From assembly GCF_018332715.1 (NCBI RefSeq), contig NZ_BOQP01000039.1, positions 157,277 to 221,276 of the forward strand: 64,000 bases of DNA, read 5' to 3'. The translations under genes were made by a program, and so were the position numbers. Every line of letters starts with the position of its first letter. The first letter of the stretch is position 1. Source of the DNA: Winogradskya consettensis (GTDB lineage: Bacteria > Actinomycetota > Actinomycetes > Mycobacteriales > Micromonosporaceae). Below, in pieces: positions 57,299-64,000 of the stretch. The notes under the pieces were generated by a model. The model was not told the DNA's origin and searched no databases. It was given only the letters and a program-made list of their open reading frames with translations.

Positions 57299-57724
57299 GT
57301 GAAGATCGCCCCGGAACCCACCCTCGGCCAGCAGGAAGCTGTCGACCTGTACCTCGCTGTCGGCTGGCACGCCTATCTCAAGGATCCCGGCAAGCTGGTC
57401 CGCGGCCTCGCCGGCTCGCATCTGCTGCTGACCGCGCGCGACGCCGACGGGACGCTGCTCGGCCTGGCCCGCACGATCTCCGACGGCGAAACCGTGTGCT
57501 ACCTGCAGGATCTGCTCGTGCATCCCGCGGCCCAGCGCCGCGGCGTCGGCCGGGCCCTGGTCGAGGAGCTGAAGACGCGCTACGCCCACTGCCGCTTCTT
57601 CGTGCTCTCGACGGACCACGCGAGCACGCCGGGCGCCGCGGCGGCGCACCCGTTCTACCGCTCGCTGGGCTTCATCCCCCACGAGGAGCAGGAGATGGCG
57701 GCGTTCGCCCTTCCCATCGTGTGA
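57299..57724 (+). CDS. GNAT family N-acetyltransferase
   Basis: 141 residues with the GNAT core: LLGLARTISDGETVCYLQDLLV then HPAAQRRGVGRALVEEL (acetyl-CoA pyrophosphate loop R/QxxGxG/A), HPFYRSLGFIPH at the end. GTG start. Substrate unknown. Its stop is 8 bases from the convergent SDR stop. Confidence 0.85.
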   Translation: MKIAPEPTLGQQEAVDLYLAVGWHAYLKDPGKLVRGLAGSHLLLTARDADGTLLGLARTISDGETVCYLQDLLVHPAAQRRGVGRALVEELKTRYAHCRFFVLSTDHASTPGAAAAHPFYRSLGFIPHEEQEMAAFALPIV

Positions 57725-57731
57725 TCGCGGG

Positions 57732-58475
57732 CTACCAGACGAGCCGGGTCGCGGTCAGGCCGCCGTCGACGTCCAGCGTGGCCCCGTTGATCCCGGATGC
57801 CGCGTCGGAGACGACGAAGGCCACCATCGCCGCGACCTGCTCCGGCTTGACCGGTACGCCCGCCGGCGTGGCTTTGGCCTGCGCGTCGACCGCGTCCTGG
57901 GCGTACTCGTTGCCCGGTGTCAGCGTGATGCCGGGCGCAACGGTGTTGACGCGGACGCCGCGCGGCCCGTACTCGGCTGCCCAGGTGCGGGTGTACTGCT
58001 CGATCGCCGCCTTCGACGCCGTGTAGCCCGCCCCGAACGGCACGCCCACCCGGGACATCCACGACCCGATGTTGACGATGGAGCCGTGGCCGCGCTCGGC
58101 CATGGCCGGTGCCAGTTCGGCGACCAATACGTGCGGGGCGCGGACGTTGATGGCCAGCATCCGGTCGAGCTCGGCGTCGGGCAGGTCGGCGGTCGCCGTG
58201 ACGGGGTAGACGCCGGCATTGTTGACCAGGATGTCGACCCGGCCGCCCAGGGCATCGCGGGCGGCAGCGGCGAAGGAACGCAGGCCGGCGTACGTTCCGC
58301 CCAGGTCCGCGGGGACGAAGATGCCGCCGATCTCCCCGGCCAGGGCATCCCCGCGGGTCCTGTCGCGGCCGGTGACGACGACGGTGACCCCGGCGGCGGC
58401 CAGAGCGCGGGCGGTGGCCGCGCCGATGCCACTCGTGGAACCGGTGACGATGGCGGTCTGCGGTGTGGTTGTCAT
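57732..58475 (-). CDS. SDR family oxidoreductase
   Basis: 247-residue classical short-chain dehydrogenase: TGSTSGIGAATARAL (cofactor loop), LVNNAGVYP (NNAG), Ser in VNIGSWMS, Tyr-xxx-Lys in AGYTASKAA, and the ending NGATLDVDGGLTATR. ATG at 58475. Divergent from the XRE regulator at 58561. Confidence 0.9.
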   Translation of the reverse strand: MTTTPQTAIVTGSTSGIGAATARALAAAGVTVVVTGRDRTRGDALAGEIGGIFVPADLGGTYAGLRSFAAAARDALGGRVDILVNNAGVYPVTATADLPDAELDRMLAINVRAPHVLVAELAPAMAERGHGSIVNIGSWMSRVGVPFGAGYTASKAAIEQYTRTWAAEYGPRGVRVNTVAPGITLTPGNEYAQDAVDAQAKATPAGVPVKPEQVAAMVAFVVSDAASGINGATLDVDGGLTATRLVW

Positions 58476-58560
58476 GCATCCAGCCTGCGGCCGGCAACGG
58501 TTTTCCGACTGGGCACGGCAGTGCCACCCAGGCCCCGGGATCACGTGCTACCCATGGTGG

Positions 58561-59403
58561 ATGGCAGTCAGGCGCAGCGAGTTGGGCGAGTTCCTGCGAG
58601 CCCGGCGGGACCGCATCAGTCCCGCCCAGGCCGGGATGGAGGCGTTCCCTGGCCCGCGCCGTGTGCCCGGGCTGCGCCGCGACGAGCTGGCCTATCTGGC
58701 CGGGGTCAGCACGGACTACCTGAGCCGGCTCGAGCAGGGCCGCCAGCAGAACGTCTCCGACGCGGTGCTGAACTCGTTGTCCCGGGCACTGCGCCTGACC
58801 GGCGTCGAGCAGGACCACCTGCGCCGCCTGGCCGCGCCCTCGAGAGCGTCCCGGGGCAGCGCGGACCTTCCGCAGCGAGCCGACCCGGGGATGCTCCGGC
58901 TGATGACCGCGCTGGACCATCTGCCCGCCCTGATGCTGGGCCACCGCGGCGACATCCTGGCCAGCAACCACCTGCTGCACGCCGTGCTGGGCCGATCGTT
59001 CGAGCCGGGCGACTCGTTCACATGGTTCATGTTCACCGACCCGCTGGCCCGCGAACGGCTCGTCAACTGGGCCGCTTTCGCCTCCGCCACGGTGGCAGGG
59101 CTACGCCGGGAGGCCGGTGAGCGTCCCCACGACGCCCGATTACGACGGATGATCACGAAATTGCGCGAGACCGACGGCCAGTTCGATGACTGGTGGCAGG
59201 ACCAGCGGATCCTCGCCTACGCATCGGTGGTCAAGCGCATCGCCCACCCCGTCGCCGGACCTCTGAGCTTCGCGGTCGAATCGGTCGTGCCCCCGCACGA
59301 CCCCGAGCAGCGCCTGATCGTCTACACGACCGAGCCTGACTCCCCGACAGCCAAAGCGCTGCCCCTGCTGGCTTCCTACGGCGTTGCTCAGTCGAAGTCA
59401 TAA
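58561..59403 (+). CDS. XRE family regulator with MmyB-like ligand-binding domain
   Basis: 280 residues. XRE helix-turn-helix near residues 35-65 (LRRDELAYLAGVSTDYLSRL then EQGRQQNVSDAVLNSL), followed by the MmyB-like domain (LPALMLGHRGDILASNHLLH, WFMFTDPLARERLVNWAAFA). Same family and arrangement as the pair at 20.9-22.6 kb. Probably represses the divergent SDR gene. The 3' end overlaps the macro-domain gene by 16 bases. Confidence 0.85.
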   Translation: MAVRRSELGEFLRARRDRISPAQAGMEAFPGPRRVPGLRRDELAYLAGVSTDYLSRLEQGRQQNVSDAVLNSLSRALRLTGVEQDHLRRLAAPSRASRGSADLPQRADPGMLRLMTALDHLPALMLGHRGDILASNHLLHAVLGRSFEPGDSFTWFMFTDPLARERLVNWAAFASATVAGLRREAGERPHDARLRRMITKLRETDGQFDDWWQDQRILAYASVVKRIAHPVAGPLSFAVESVVPPHDPEQRLIVYTTEPDSPTAKALPLLASYGVAQSKS

Positions 59404-59864
59404 ACCGTCACCGCGACGTCCCGCGCGCACAGCGACTCGACGACGAGCGGCTCGATCCGCTCCCACTTGCCGCCCGCCAGCCCGCAGCCGATCCGGGGCA
59501 TGTGCACGCTCGCCCCCAGCCGCAGCGCCTCGTCGCCGAGAGTCAGCAGACCCTTGGCGACCGCGTCGTAGCGGATCGGTGGCCCGGCGCTGCCCCGTCT
59601 CGTGCCGTGCTGCCCGATCAGGTTGGCGACCCAGGTATCCGGCCGCACCGCGACGAGCCGTAGCGCACCGAGCCCGAAGTCGTTGCCCGCCCGTTCCCGG
59701 TGCCAGCGGCGGTAGTCGGCCTCCGGCTCCGGCCACCGCTTCGACAGGGCGAGCACAAAACCCTTGCCCCACCCGCCCATGTCGTTGCAGCAGTGCGCGA
59801 TTACCTTGGGCCCGCTCGCCTGAGGGCTGGTCGCATCCCCTTTGATCACCTTCAACGCCTTCAC
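59388..59864 (-). CDS. Macro domain protein (ADP-ribose phosphatase/hydrolase-like)
   Basis: 158 residues of the macro fold, closest in pattern to the small Poa1p/TARG1 group: VIKGDATSPQASGPKVIAHC at the start, CNDMGGWGKGFVLALSKRWP for the ADP-ribose loop, and VHMPRIGCGLAGGKWERIEP for the distal loop. Such proteins remove or bind ADP-ribose or ADP-ribose-1-phosphate. It may connect with the NrtR-like NUDIX operon 6 kb away, but there is no direct link in the sequence. Confidence 0.85.
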   Translation of the reverse strand: MKALKVIKGDATSPQASGPKVIAHCCNDMGGWGKGFVLALSKRWPEPEADYRRWHRERAGNDFGLGALRLVAVRPDTWVANLIGQHGTRRGSAGPPIRYDAVAKGLLTLGDEALRLGASVHMPRIGCGLAGGKWERIEPLVVESLCARDVAVTVYDFD

Positions 59865-59895
59865 GGGGAAAGCATCCCAGCGGGGTACGACAGTT

Positions 59896-60336
59896 TCAGC
59901 CCTCGATGCGCGTCAGAACGAAAACCGGGATGATGCGGTCGGTCTTGGTCTGATATTCCTCGTACGGCGGGTACGCCGCCACGGCACGCTCCCACCACAC
60001 AGCGCGCTCGTCGCCGCTCAGTTCGCGGGCCTCGTAGTCGTGCTTCTCCGCGCCGTCCTGAAGCTCGACGTGGGGGTTCTTGGCCAGGTTCCAATACCAG
60101 ACGGGGTGCTTCGGGGCGCCGCCGAGCGAGGCGACCACCGCGTACTCGCCGTTGTGCTCGACGCGCATCAGCGGGGTCTTGCGGAGTTTGCCGCTGCGGG
60201 CGCCCACCGAGGTGAGCAGGATGATCGGCATGCCCCGCAGGTCGCCTGCCTGCGCGCCGTTGGAGGACTCGAACTTCTCCGCCTGCTCGCGGGCCCAGTC
60301 CGAGGTGCTTGCTTCGTACTCGCCGGTCAACGGCAT
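59896..60336 (-). CDS. DUF385/Ddn-like F420-dependent reductase family protein
   Basis: 146 residues with the split-barrel pattern of deazaflavin-dependent nitroreductase-like proteins: MPIILLTSVGARSGKLRKTP (the GxxSGxxRxTPL motif), VASLGGAPKHPVWYWNLAKN and the acidic-aromatic end YPPYEEYQTKTDRIIPVFVL. The family uses reduced coenzyme F420, present in actinomycetes, to reduce quinones or nitro compounds. ATG at 60336 chosen; an upstream extension looks non-coding. Confidence 0.88.
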   Translation of the reverse strand: MPLTGEYEASTSDWAREQAEKFESSNGAQAGDLRGMPIILLTSVGARSGKLRKTPLMRVEHNGEYAVVASLGGAPKHPVWYWNLAKNPHVELQDGAEKHDYEARELSGDERAVWWERAVAAYPPYEEYQTKTDRIIPVFVLTRIEG

Positions 60337-60347
60337 GGTGGTGCTCC

Positions 60348-61259
60348 CTAACTGTCGGCTCTGTCCAGCAAAGCAGCCAGGGCCGCATTCCGCTCGGCGA
60401 ATTCCTGCCAACCCGCGGGGCCCTCGGCGGCGGGGCGGGTGGTGTGACGCTGCGTCCAGGTGCGGACCCGGCCCGCACGGACGGTGAACGAGACCAGGAC
60501 GCCGTCCGCCCAGCCGCGCACGGCGAAGTCACCGGCCTCGTCGCTCGTCACCCGCTGCGGGGCGGTCACCCAGTCCAGGGCGCGGAGCTCCTCGGTGATC
60601 CGGCCGGCCAGCTCGAACGCCAGCGAATCGGCAGCTCGGGTGCGTACTGACAGCAGTGTCTCCTGGGCGGCAGCGACCGCGACCGGATCGCGCAGCAGGA
60701 CCGACGCGACGGCCCGGGTCAGATCCTCCCGGTCGGCAGTGGTCACTCCGCGCGTTGCCGCCAGGTCACGCTCGGCACCGGTCAGGCCAATCCTTGTGTA
60801 CGCGAGAGGGTGCACCCGATGCAGCGCGCTCACCGTCAGCCGGGTCCGCACCCCGCCCAGATAGGGCCCGAACCGCGTAACCCCCGCGACCTGCGGTTCC
60901 GGGACGTGCACGAGGCGCAACCCGGCTGTGGCAGCGCGCGCGTCGAGCATGAGGTACGCCGGGACCTCCTGCCCGCCGCGGGTCCTGTTCCACCGCGGCT
61001 TCGACTCCTCCAGCAGGTTCCGCTCGAGCCACGCCGCCTCGTGAACTGAGTCACAGCTGACCGCCTCGATCCGGGTGATCCGCGGCACCATCCGGCGCAG
61101 GTGCCGCCGATCCCGCAGCTCCCCCCAATACGAGGCCACACGTGATCGCAGCTCAGTGGCGCGGCCCATGTAGAGCACCCGCCCGGTCTCGTCGCGGAAC
61201 CGGTAGACACCGGGCGCGGCGGGCAGAGCGGAGATCGTACGGCGAATCTGCGGACCCAT
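60348..61259 (-). CDS. Stand-alone UvrC-like GIY-YIG nuclease domain protein
   Basis: 303 residues. The GIY-YIG core is APGVYRFRDETGRVLYMGRA (GVY...YMG) with Arg in SRVASYW and Glu in EAAWLERNLLEESKP. The rest resembles the UvrC-like part of the DnaQ-UvrC (DEDD) exonuclease fusions of actinobacteria (VTRFGPYLGGVRTRLTV, then helical region), but the DnaQ half is absent. It is thus a separated or ancestral version. Probably acts in DNA repair. ATG at 61259. Confidence 0.75.
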   Translation of the reverse strand: MGPQIRRTISALPAAPGVYRFRDETGRVLYMGRATELRSRVASYWGELRDRRHLRRMVPRITRIEAVSCDSVHEAAWLERNLLEESKPRWNRTRGGQEVPAYLMLDARAATAGLRLVHVPEPQVAGVTRFGPYLGGVRTRLTVSALHRVHPLAYTRIGLTGAERDLAATRGVTTADREDLTRAVASVLLRDPVAVAAAQETLLSVRTRAADSLAFELAGRITEELRALDWVTAPQRVTSDEAGDFAVRGWADGVLVSFTVRAGRVRTWTQRHTTRPAAEGPAGWQEFAERNAALAALLDRADS

Positions 61260-61290
61260 CGCGACAGTATCCGCCCGGTAGGGTTCCGGC

Positions 61291-62091
61291 ATGCCTTCGA
61301 TCTCGGTCGGCGACGTCACGCTGACCTATGAGGAGTCCGGCCGGGGCGCGCCCGTTCTGCTCCTGGCGGGCACCGGCGCGAGCGGGCGCAGCTGGTGGCT
61401 GCACCAGGTCCCCGCGCTGGTCGCGGCCGGTCACCGGGTGATCACCCCGGACAACCGCGGCACGGGCGGCAGCGGCCCGGCCGGGCCCGGGCTCACGATC
61501 GCCGACCTGGTCACCGACACGGCAAACCTGATCACCCAGCTGGTCGGTGGTCCCTGCCACGTCGTCGGCACCAGCATGGGCGCCTACATAACCCAGGAGC
61601 TTCTGCTCGTACGCCCGGAGCTGGTGAACCGAGCCGTCCTGATGGCCTCCCGCGCCCGCCCCGACCCGGTCTCCACCGCCCTCGCCGCCGCCGACCGCGC
61701 CCTGGCCGACTCGGGCATCGAGCTCCCACCCGAATACGACGCCGTCACCCGCGCCCTGCAGAACCTGTCACCGGCCACCCTCGCCGACCCCGAATCAGCC
61801 CAGGACTGGCTCGACATCCTGGAGCTGTCCCCCGCCGCCCCCGCCGACCACCGAGCCCAGCTCGACGTGACGCTGACCACCGACCGCCGCTCCGCGTACG
61901 CAAGGATCACCACACCCACCCTGGTCCTCTCCTTCGCCGACGACCTGATCGCACCCCCGGCCCACGGCCGCGACCTCGCCGCCGCGATCCCCGGCGCGGC
62001 CTTCACCACCATCCCGGCGACGGGCCACTACGGCTACCTCGAACAACCGGACGAGGTCAACAAAGCGATGCTGGAGTTCCTGACCGCATGA
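61291..62091 (+). CDS. Alpha/beta hydrolase
   Basis: 266 residues. Oxyanion region LLLAGTGASGRSWW, DNRGTGGSG, nucleophile Ser in HVVGTSMGAYITQE, acid in TLVLSFADDLIAPP and His in ATGHYGYLEQP. Single-domain hydrolase of the haloperoxidase/lipase-like group. It is coupled by ATGA to the phosphopantetheinyl transferase gene, which may indicate a role in editing or releasing carrier-bound acyl chains; this is inferred. Confidence 0.88.
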   Translation: MPSISVGDVTLTYEESGRGAPVLLLAGTGASGRSWWLHQVPALVAAGHRVITPDNRGTGGSGPAGPGLTIADLVTDTANLITQLVGGPCHVVGTSMGAYITQELLLVRPELVNRAVLMASRARPDPVSTALAAADRALADSGIELPPEYDAVTRALQNLSPATLADPESAQDWLDILELSPAAPADHRAQLDVTLTTDRRSAYARITTPTLVLSFADDLIAPPAHGRDLAAAIPGAAFTTIPATGHYGYLEQPDEVNKAMLEFLTA

Positions 62092-62750
62092 TCGAGCGCC
62101 TGCTGCCCCCCACGATCCAGTCGCGGCACTCCCTCGAGGACAAGCCCGAATCCACCCTCCTCCCCGGCGAGGAGGACCTCATCGCCAACGCCGTCCCCAA
62201 ACGCCGCGCGGAATTCACCACGGCCCGCTGGTGCGCCCGCGAGGCCATGGGAAAGCTCGGAGTCGCCCCGGCCCCGATCCTGCGCGGCGAACGCGGAGCC
62301 CCCATCTGGCCCACCGGCATCGTCGGCAGCATGACCCACTGCCTCGGCTTCCGAGCGGCAGCGGTCGCCCTCTCCACCGACATCGCCGGCGTCGGCATCG
62401 ACGCCGAGGTGCACGACAAACTCCCCGAGGGCGTCCTCGACCTGGTCTCCCTGCCATCCGAACGGACCCACCTCGCCCAGCTGTCCGCCGGGTGGCCGGA
62501 CGTGTGGTGGGAACGGCTGCTGTTCAGCGCCAAGGAATCCGTCTACAAGGTCTGGTTCCCGCAGACGGGGGAGTGGCTCGGCTTCGAGGAGGCCGCCCTC
62601 ACCTTTTCCCCCGAGTCCGGCACCTTCACCGCCGCCCTGCTCCGGAACGGCCCGTTCAAAACGCTGCACGGAAAATTCCTGGTCGAGGACGGCTTCGTCC
62701 TCACCGCCATCGTCCTGGAACACGCCCCCGGCCAGGCGGACCGGCCATGA
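62088..62750 (+). CDS. 4'-phosphopantetheinyl transferase, Sfp/EntD type
   Basis: 220 residues. Motifs: VGSMTHCLGFRAAAVA (P1/P2), GVGIDAE with Asp105 and Glu107 binding Mg2+, and FSAKESVYKVWFP with Glu150 and Lys154. The enzyme transfers phosphopantetheine from CoA to carrier proteins of fatty acid, polyketide or non-ribosomal peptide synthesis. EntD-type features (RGERGAPIWPTGIVGS in part) fit a promiscuous partner of secondary metabolism. ATGA overlaps on both sides. Confidence 0.92.
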   Translation: MIERLLPPTIQSRHSLEDKPESTLLPGEEDLIANAVPKRRAEFTTARWCAREAMGKLGVAPAPILRGERGAPIWPTGIVGSMTHCLGFRAAAVALSTDIAGVGIDAEVHDKLPEGVLDLVSLPSERTHLAQLSAGWPDVWWERLLFSAKESVYKVWFPQTGEWLGFEEAALTFSPESGTFTAALLRNGPFKTLHGKFLVEDGFVLTAIVLEHAPGQADRP

Positions 62751-63073
62751 GCGTGACCCTCCCACCCCCGATCCAGACCTTCTTCGCCGCCACCAACACC
62801 GAGGACCGTGCCGCCTTCCTGTCAGCCTTCACCCCGGACGGCACCATCGACGACTGGGGCCGCGACTTCCACGGCCACGACGCCCTCGGCCACTGGAACG
62901 ACACCGAAAACATCGGCACCCACACCCGCTTCGAGGTCACCGCCATCACCTCCCCAACCCCGAACACCCACGTCGTCACGGCAATGGTCACCGGCGGCGG
63001 CTTCAACGGCCCCAGCCATTTCACCTTCACCCTGGCGGGCAGCCAAATCACCCGCATGACCATCACCGCCTGA
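62747..63073 (+). CDS. NTF2/SnoaL-like protein
   Basis: 108 residues: IQTFFAATNTEDRAAFLSAF, PDGTIDDWGRDFHGHDAL and VTGGGFNGPSHFTFTLAG give the cone-shaped NTF2/SnoaL fold. Role unknown; such proteins act as small hydrolases, isomerases or binding proteins. Coupled to the transferase gene by ATGA. Its last codons lie inside a 26-base tandem repeat, so the C-terminus is unstable by slippage. Confidence 0.8.
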   Translation: MSVTLPPPIQTFFAATNTEDRAAFLSAFTPDGTIDDWGRDFHGHDALGHWNDTENIGTHTRFEVTAITSPTPNTHVVTAMVTGGGFNGPSHFTFTLAGSQITRMTITA

Positions 63074-63124
63074 TCACCCGCATGACCATCACCGCCTGAT
63101 CACCCGCATGACCATCACCGCCTG
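63047..63124 (+). repeat. 26-base tandem repeat, three perfect copies
   Basis: ATCACCCGCATGACCATCAC plus CGCCTG starts at 63047, 63073 and 63099. The first copy encodes the C-terminus of the NTF2-like protein (ITRMTITA), so the next two copies are duplicated stop-region DNA downstream of the gene. Confidence 0.95.
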
Positions 63125-63500
63125 ATCGCCCGGCCTGATCGCCCGGCCTGACAGCCCGGCCTTACAGCCCGGCCTGATTGCCCGGCCTCACCGCCCGATC
63201 GCCAGGCCTGACAGCCCCATCGCCAGGCCGTCTGCCCTAAGCGGCCCGCTCTCGTTTGCTGGCCGGCTCCCGCCTCCCAGCGCGGCTTTTGCCTGCCCAG
63301 CCGCGCTTTTCGGCCTGGCCGCCTGCCGGCCACCTGCCCGCCTGGCCGCCTGCCGGTCCGGCCGCTCGGCCGTAGTCCTGCCGGTCCGGCCGCTCGGCCG
63401 TACTCCTGCCGGCCCGCCGCCCGGCTGACTCGGCCCAGCCCGCTCCCGTTTTATGGCCCGGTCCCGCCTGCCAGCCCGGCGTTTGCCGGCAGGGCCGCGG
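63125..63500. repeat. Degenerate GC-rich repeat tract after the NTF2-like gene
   Basis: 13-base units such as ATCGCCCGGCCTG recur from 63125 to about 63237 with small changes; then looser GGCCxGCC blocks; then a perfect-but-one 28-base doublet CCTGCCGGTCCGGCCGCTCG at 63349 and 63377. No gene is supported in this stretch: the open frames have a low-complexity Arg/Gly/Ala composition. Unit sequence differs from the tract at 38 kb but the style is similar. Confidence 0.8.
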
Positions 63501-63974
63501 TCAGCAGGTCGAGTGGAACAGTGCGCCGACGGCCCGGTGCTCACTCAGTTCGTTGTAGATCCGCACGGCTTCCCGAGTCTCGGCCACGTGCACCTCGATG
63601 CCTTTCCCCGCAAGGAAATCCAGCGCCGTCTGATCAACCTGAAGCACGAGATCCATCCCGCGCGACAGCACAATCACGTCGGCCCCCCGCTCCAGCAACT
63701 CGACCACATCAACAGGCCGAACCCCGGGCCGATGCCGCATCCCCGTCTCCCGCCAGTCCCAGGCCCGCCCACCCCCGGGATAGACGATCACATCCTTGAA
63801 CTCCCCCACCCCCGCAACAACAATCCGCCCCCACCCAACCTCCGCCACCCGAGGCGACCGCCCCACCCCGCCGGCCCGCTGCGCACCCTCAACCCGCGCA
63901 GCGGAAAGGTCGGCCGATTCGCCGCCACCCGCCAGCGCCCCCACAATCTCAAAACCCGATGTCATACCGTCCAT
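63501..63974 (-). CDS. Mth938-like domain protein
   Basis: 157 residues. Residues 45-157 match the Mth938/AAMDC-like fold: EVGWGRIVVAGVGEFKDVIV, PGGGRAWDWRETGMRHRPGV, VIVLSRGMDLVLQVDQTALD and the ending RAVGALFHSTC. The function of the family is unknown. The first 40 residues (Ala/Gly-rich) are probably an over-long start; a downstream GTG near the RSPRVAEVGWGR segment may be the real one. Confidence 0.75.
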   Translation of the reverse strand: MDGMTSGFEIVGALAGGGESADLSAARVEGAQRAGGVGRSPRVAEVGWGRIVVAGVGEFKDVIVYPGGGRAWDWRETGMRHRPGVRPVDVVELLERGADVIVLSRGMDLVLQVDQTALDFLAGKGIEVHVAETREAVRIYNELSEHRAVGALFHSTC

Positions 63975-64000
63975 AGTGGCCCGCCCGCTCCCGCCCCGCC

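Noticed and set aside
63188..63544. 118-residue minus-strand frame in the repeat tract
   Set aside because: Its sequence is only the translation of GC-rich repeats (Arg, Ala, Gly, Pro) with no fold signal.

Overview
The window is chromosomal DNA from a very high-GC actinomycete, most likely a Micromonosporaceae member such as Actinoplanes or a relative. The basis is codon use, frequent GTG/TTG starts, ATGA/GTGA stop-start overlaps, a cluster of roadblock-fold genes, an F420-type DUF385 reductase, an EF-Tu paralogue outside the str operon and the long ECF sigma class. I saw no rRNA, tRNA, CRISPR array, transposase or phage structural gene.

Layout. 1-4605: end of an ECF sigma gene, a divergent AraC regulator/NAD(P)-binding reductase pair, a decayed hydrolase, an amidase and an ACT-domain gene. 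4606-15330: a carbohydrate-use locus with a GH35 beta-galactosidase, a LacI regulator, a sugar ABC importer, a 54-residue membrane protein, a GH29 alpha-L-fucosidase, a SurA-like protein and a secreted beta-helix enzyme. From the binding protein on, every junction but one is a 4-base stop-start overlap, and two copies of a TGTTATCGATGCCA operator flank the regulator. 15357-17238: an orphan ABC ATPase and an atypical PRPP synthetase. 17239-20902: four roadblock/LC7-like proteins in a row, one with a long acidic repeat tail. 20893-25766: an SDR/XRE divergent pair, a hybrid histidine kinase, a 43-residue ORF and an L,D-transpeptidase. 25767-27227: an EF-Tu paralogue preceded by what looks like a complete ribosome-mediated attenuator. 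27300-31315: small membrane proteins and three related secreted Ig-like proteins. 31380-36108: an NMT1/SsuA-type ABC importer divergent from a CitA/DcuS-type two-component system. 36109-37623: an A/T-richer islet with one two-TM protein of unknown function and a multi-stem DNA/RNA element. 37624-43024: conserved hypotheticals, a cytosolic sulfite-oxidase-like enzyme with its flavin reductase, a patatin and a TIG-domain protein. 43175-45461: tandem GH26-like glycosidases. 45689-49122: a Cys-rich DUF1540 protein with metal-box-like repeats, a GDSL lipase, a lone MT0933-type antitoxin and a second hybrid kinase. 49134-53083: a four-gene operon (NUDIX/NrtR regulator, J-domain-pseudokinase, VWA protein, PurA-like enzyme) behind three copies of TACTC-N5-GAGAA. 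52978-64000: MFS/MarR, reductase/TetR, AAA ATPase, GNAT, SDR/XRE, macro domain, DUF385, GIY-YIG, and a hydrolase-PPTase-NTF2 operon ending in a tandem-repeat tract, then an Mth938-like gene.

Most notable: (1) the leader peptide with mutually exclusive antiterminator and terminator upstream of the EF-Tu paralogue; (2) the NUDIX/J-pseudokinase/VWA/PurA-like operon, whose PurA-like member has lost the usual aspartate-binding loop; (3) the kinase-free, GTPase-free roadblock cluster; (4) the structured element near 36.3 kb. A recurring pattern is a regulator gene divergent from the enzyme or transporter it probably controls (AraC/NmrA, XRE/SDR twice, MarR/MFS, TetR/NmrA), often with a readable palindrome or repeat between them.
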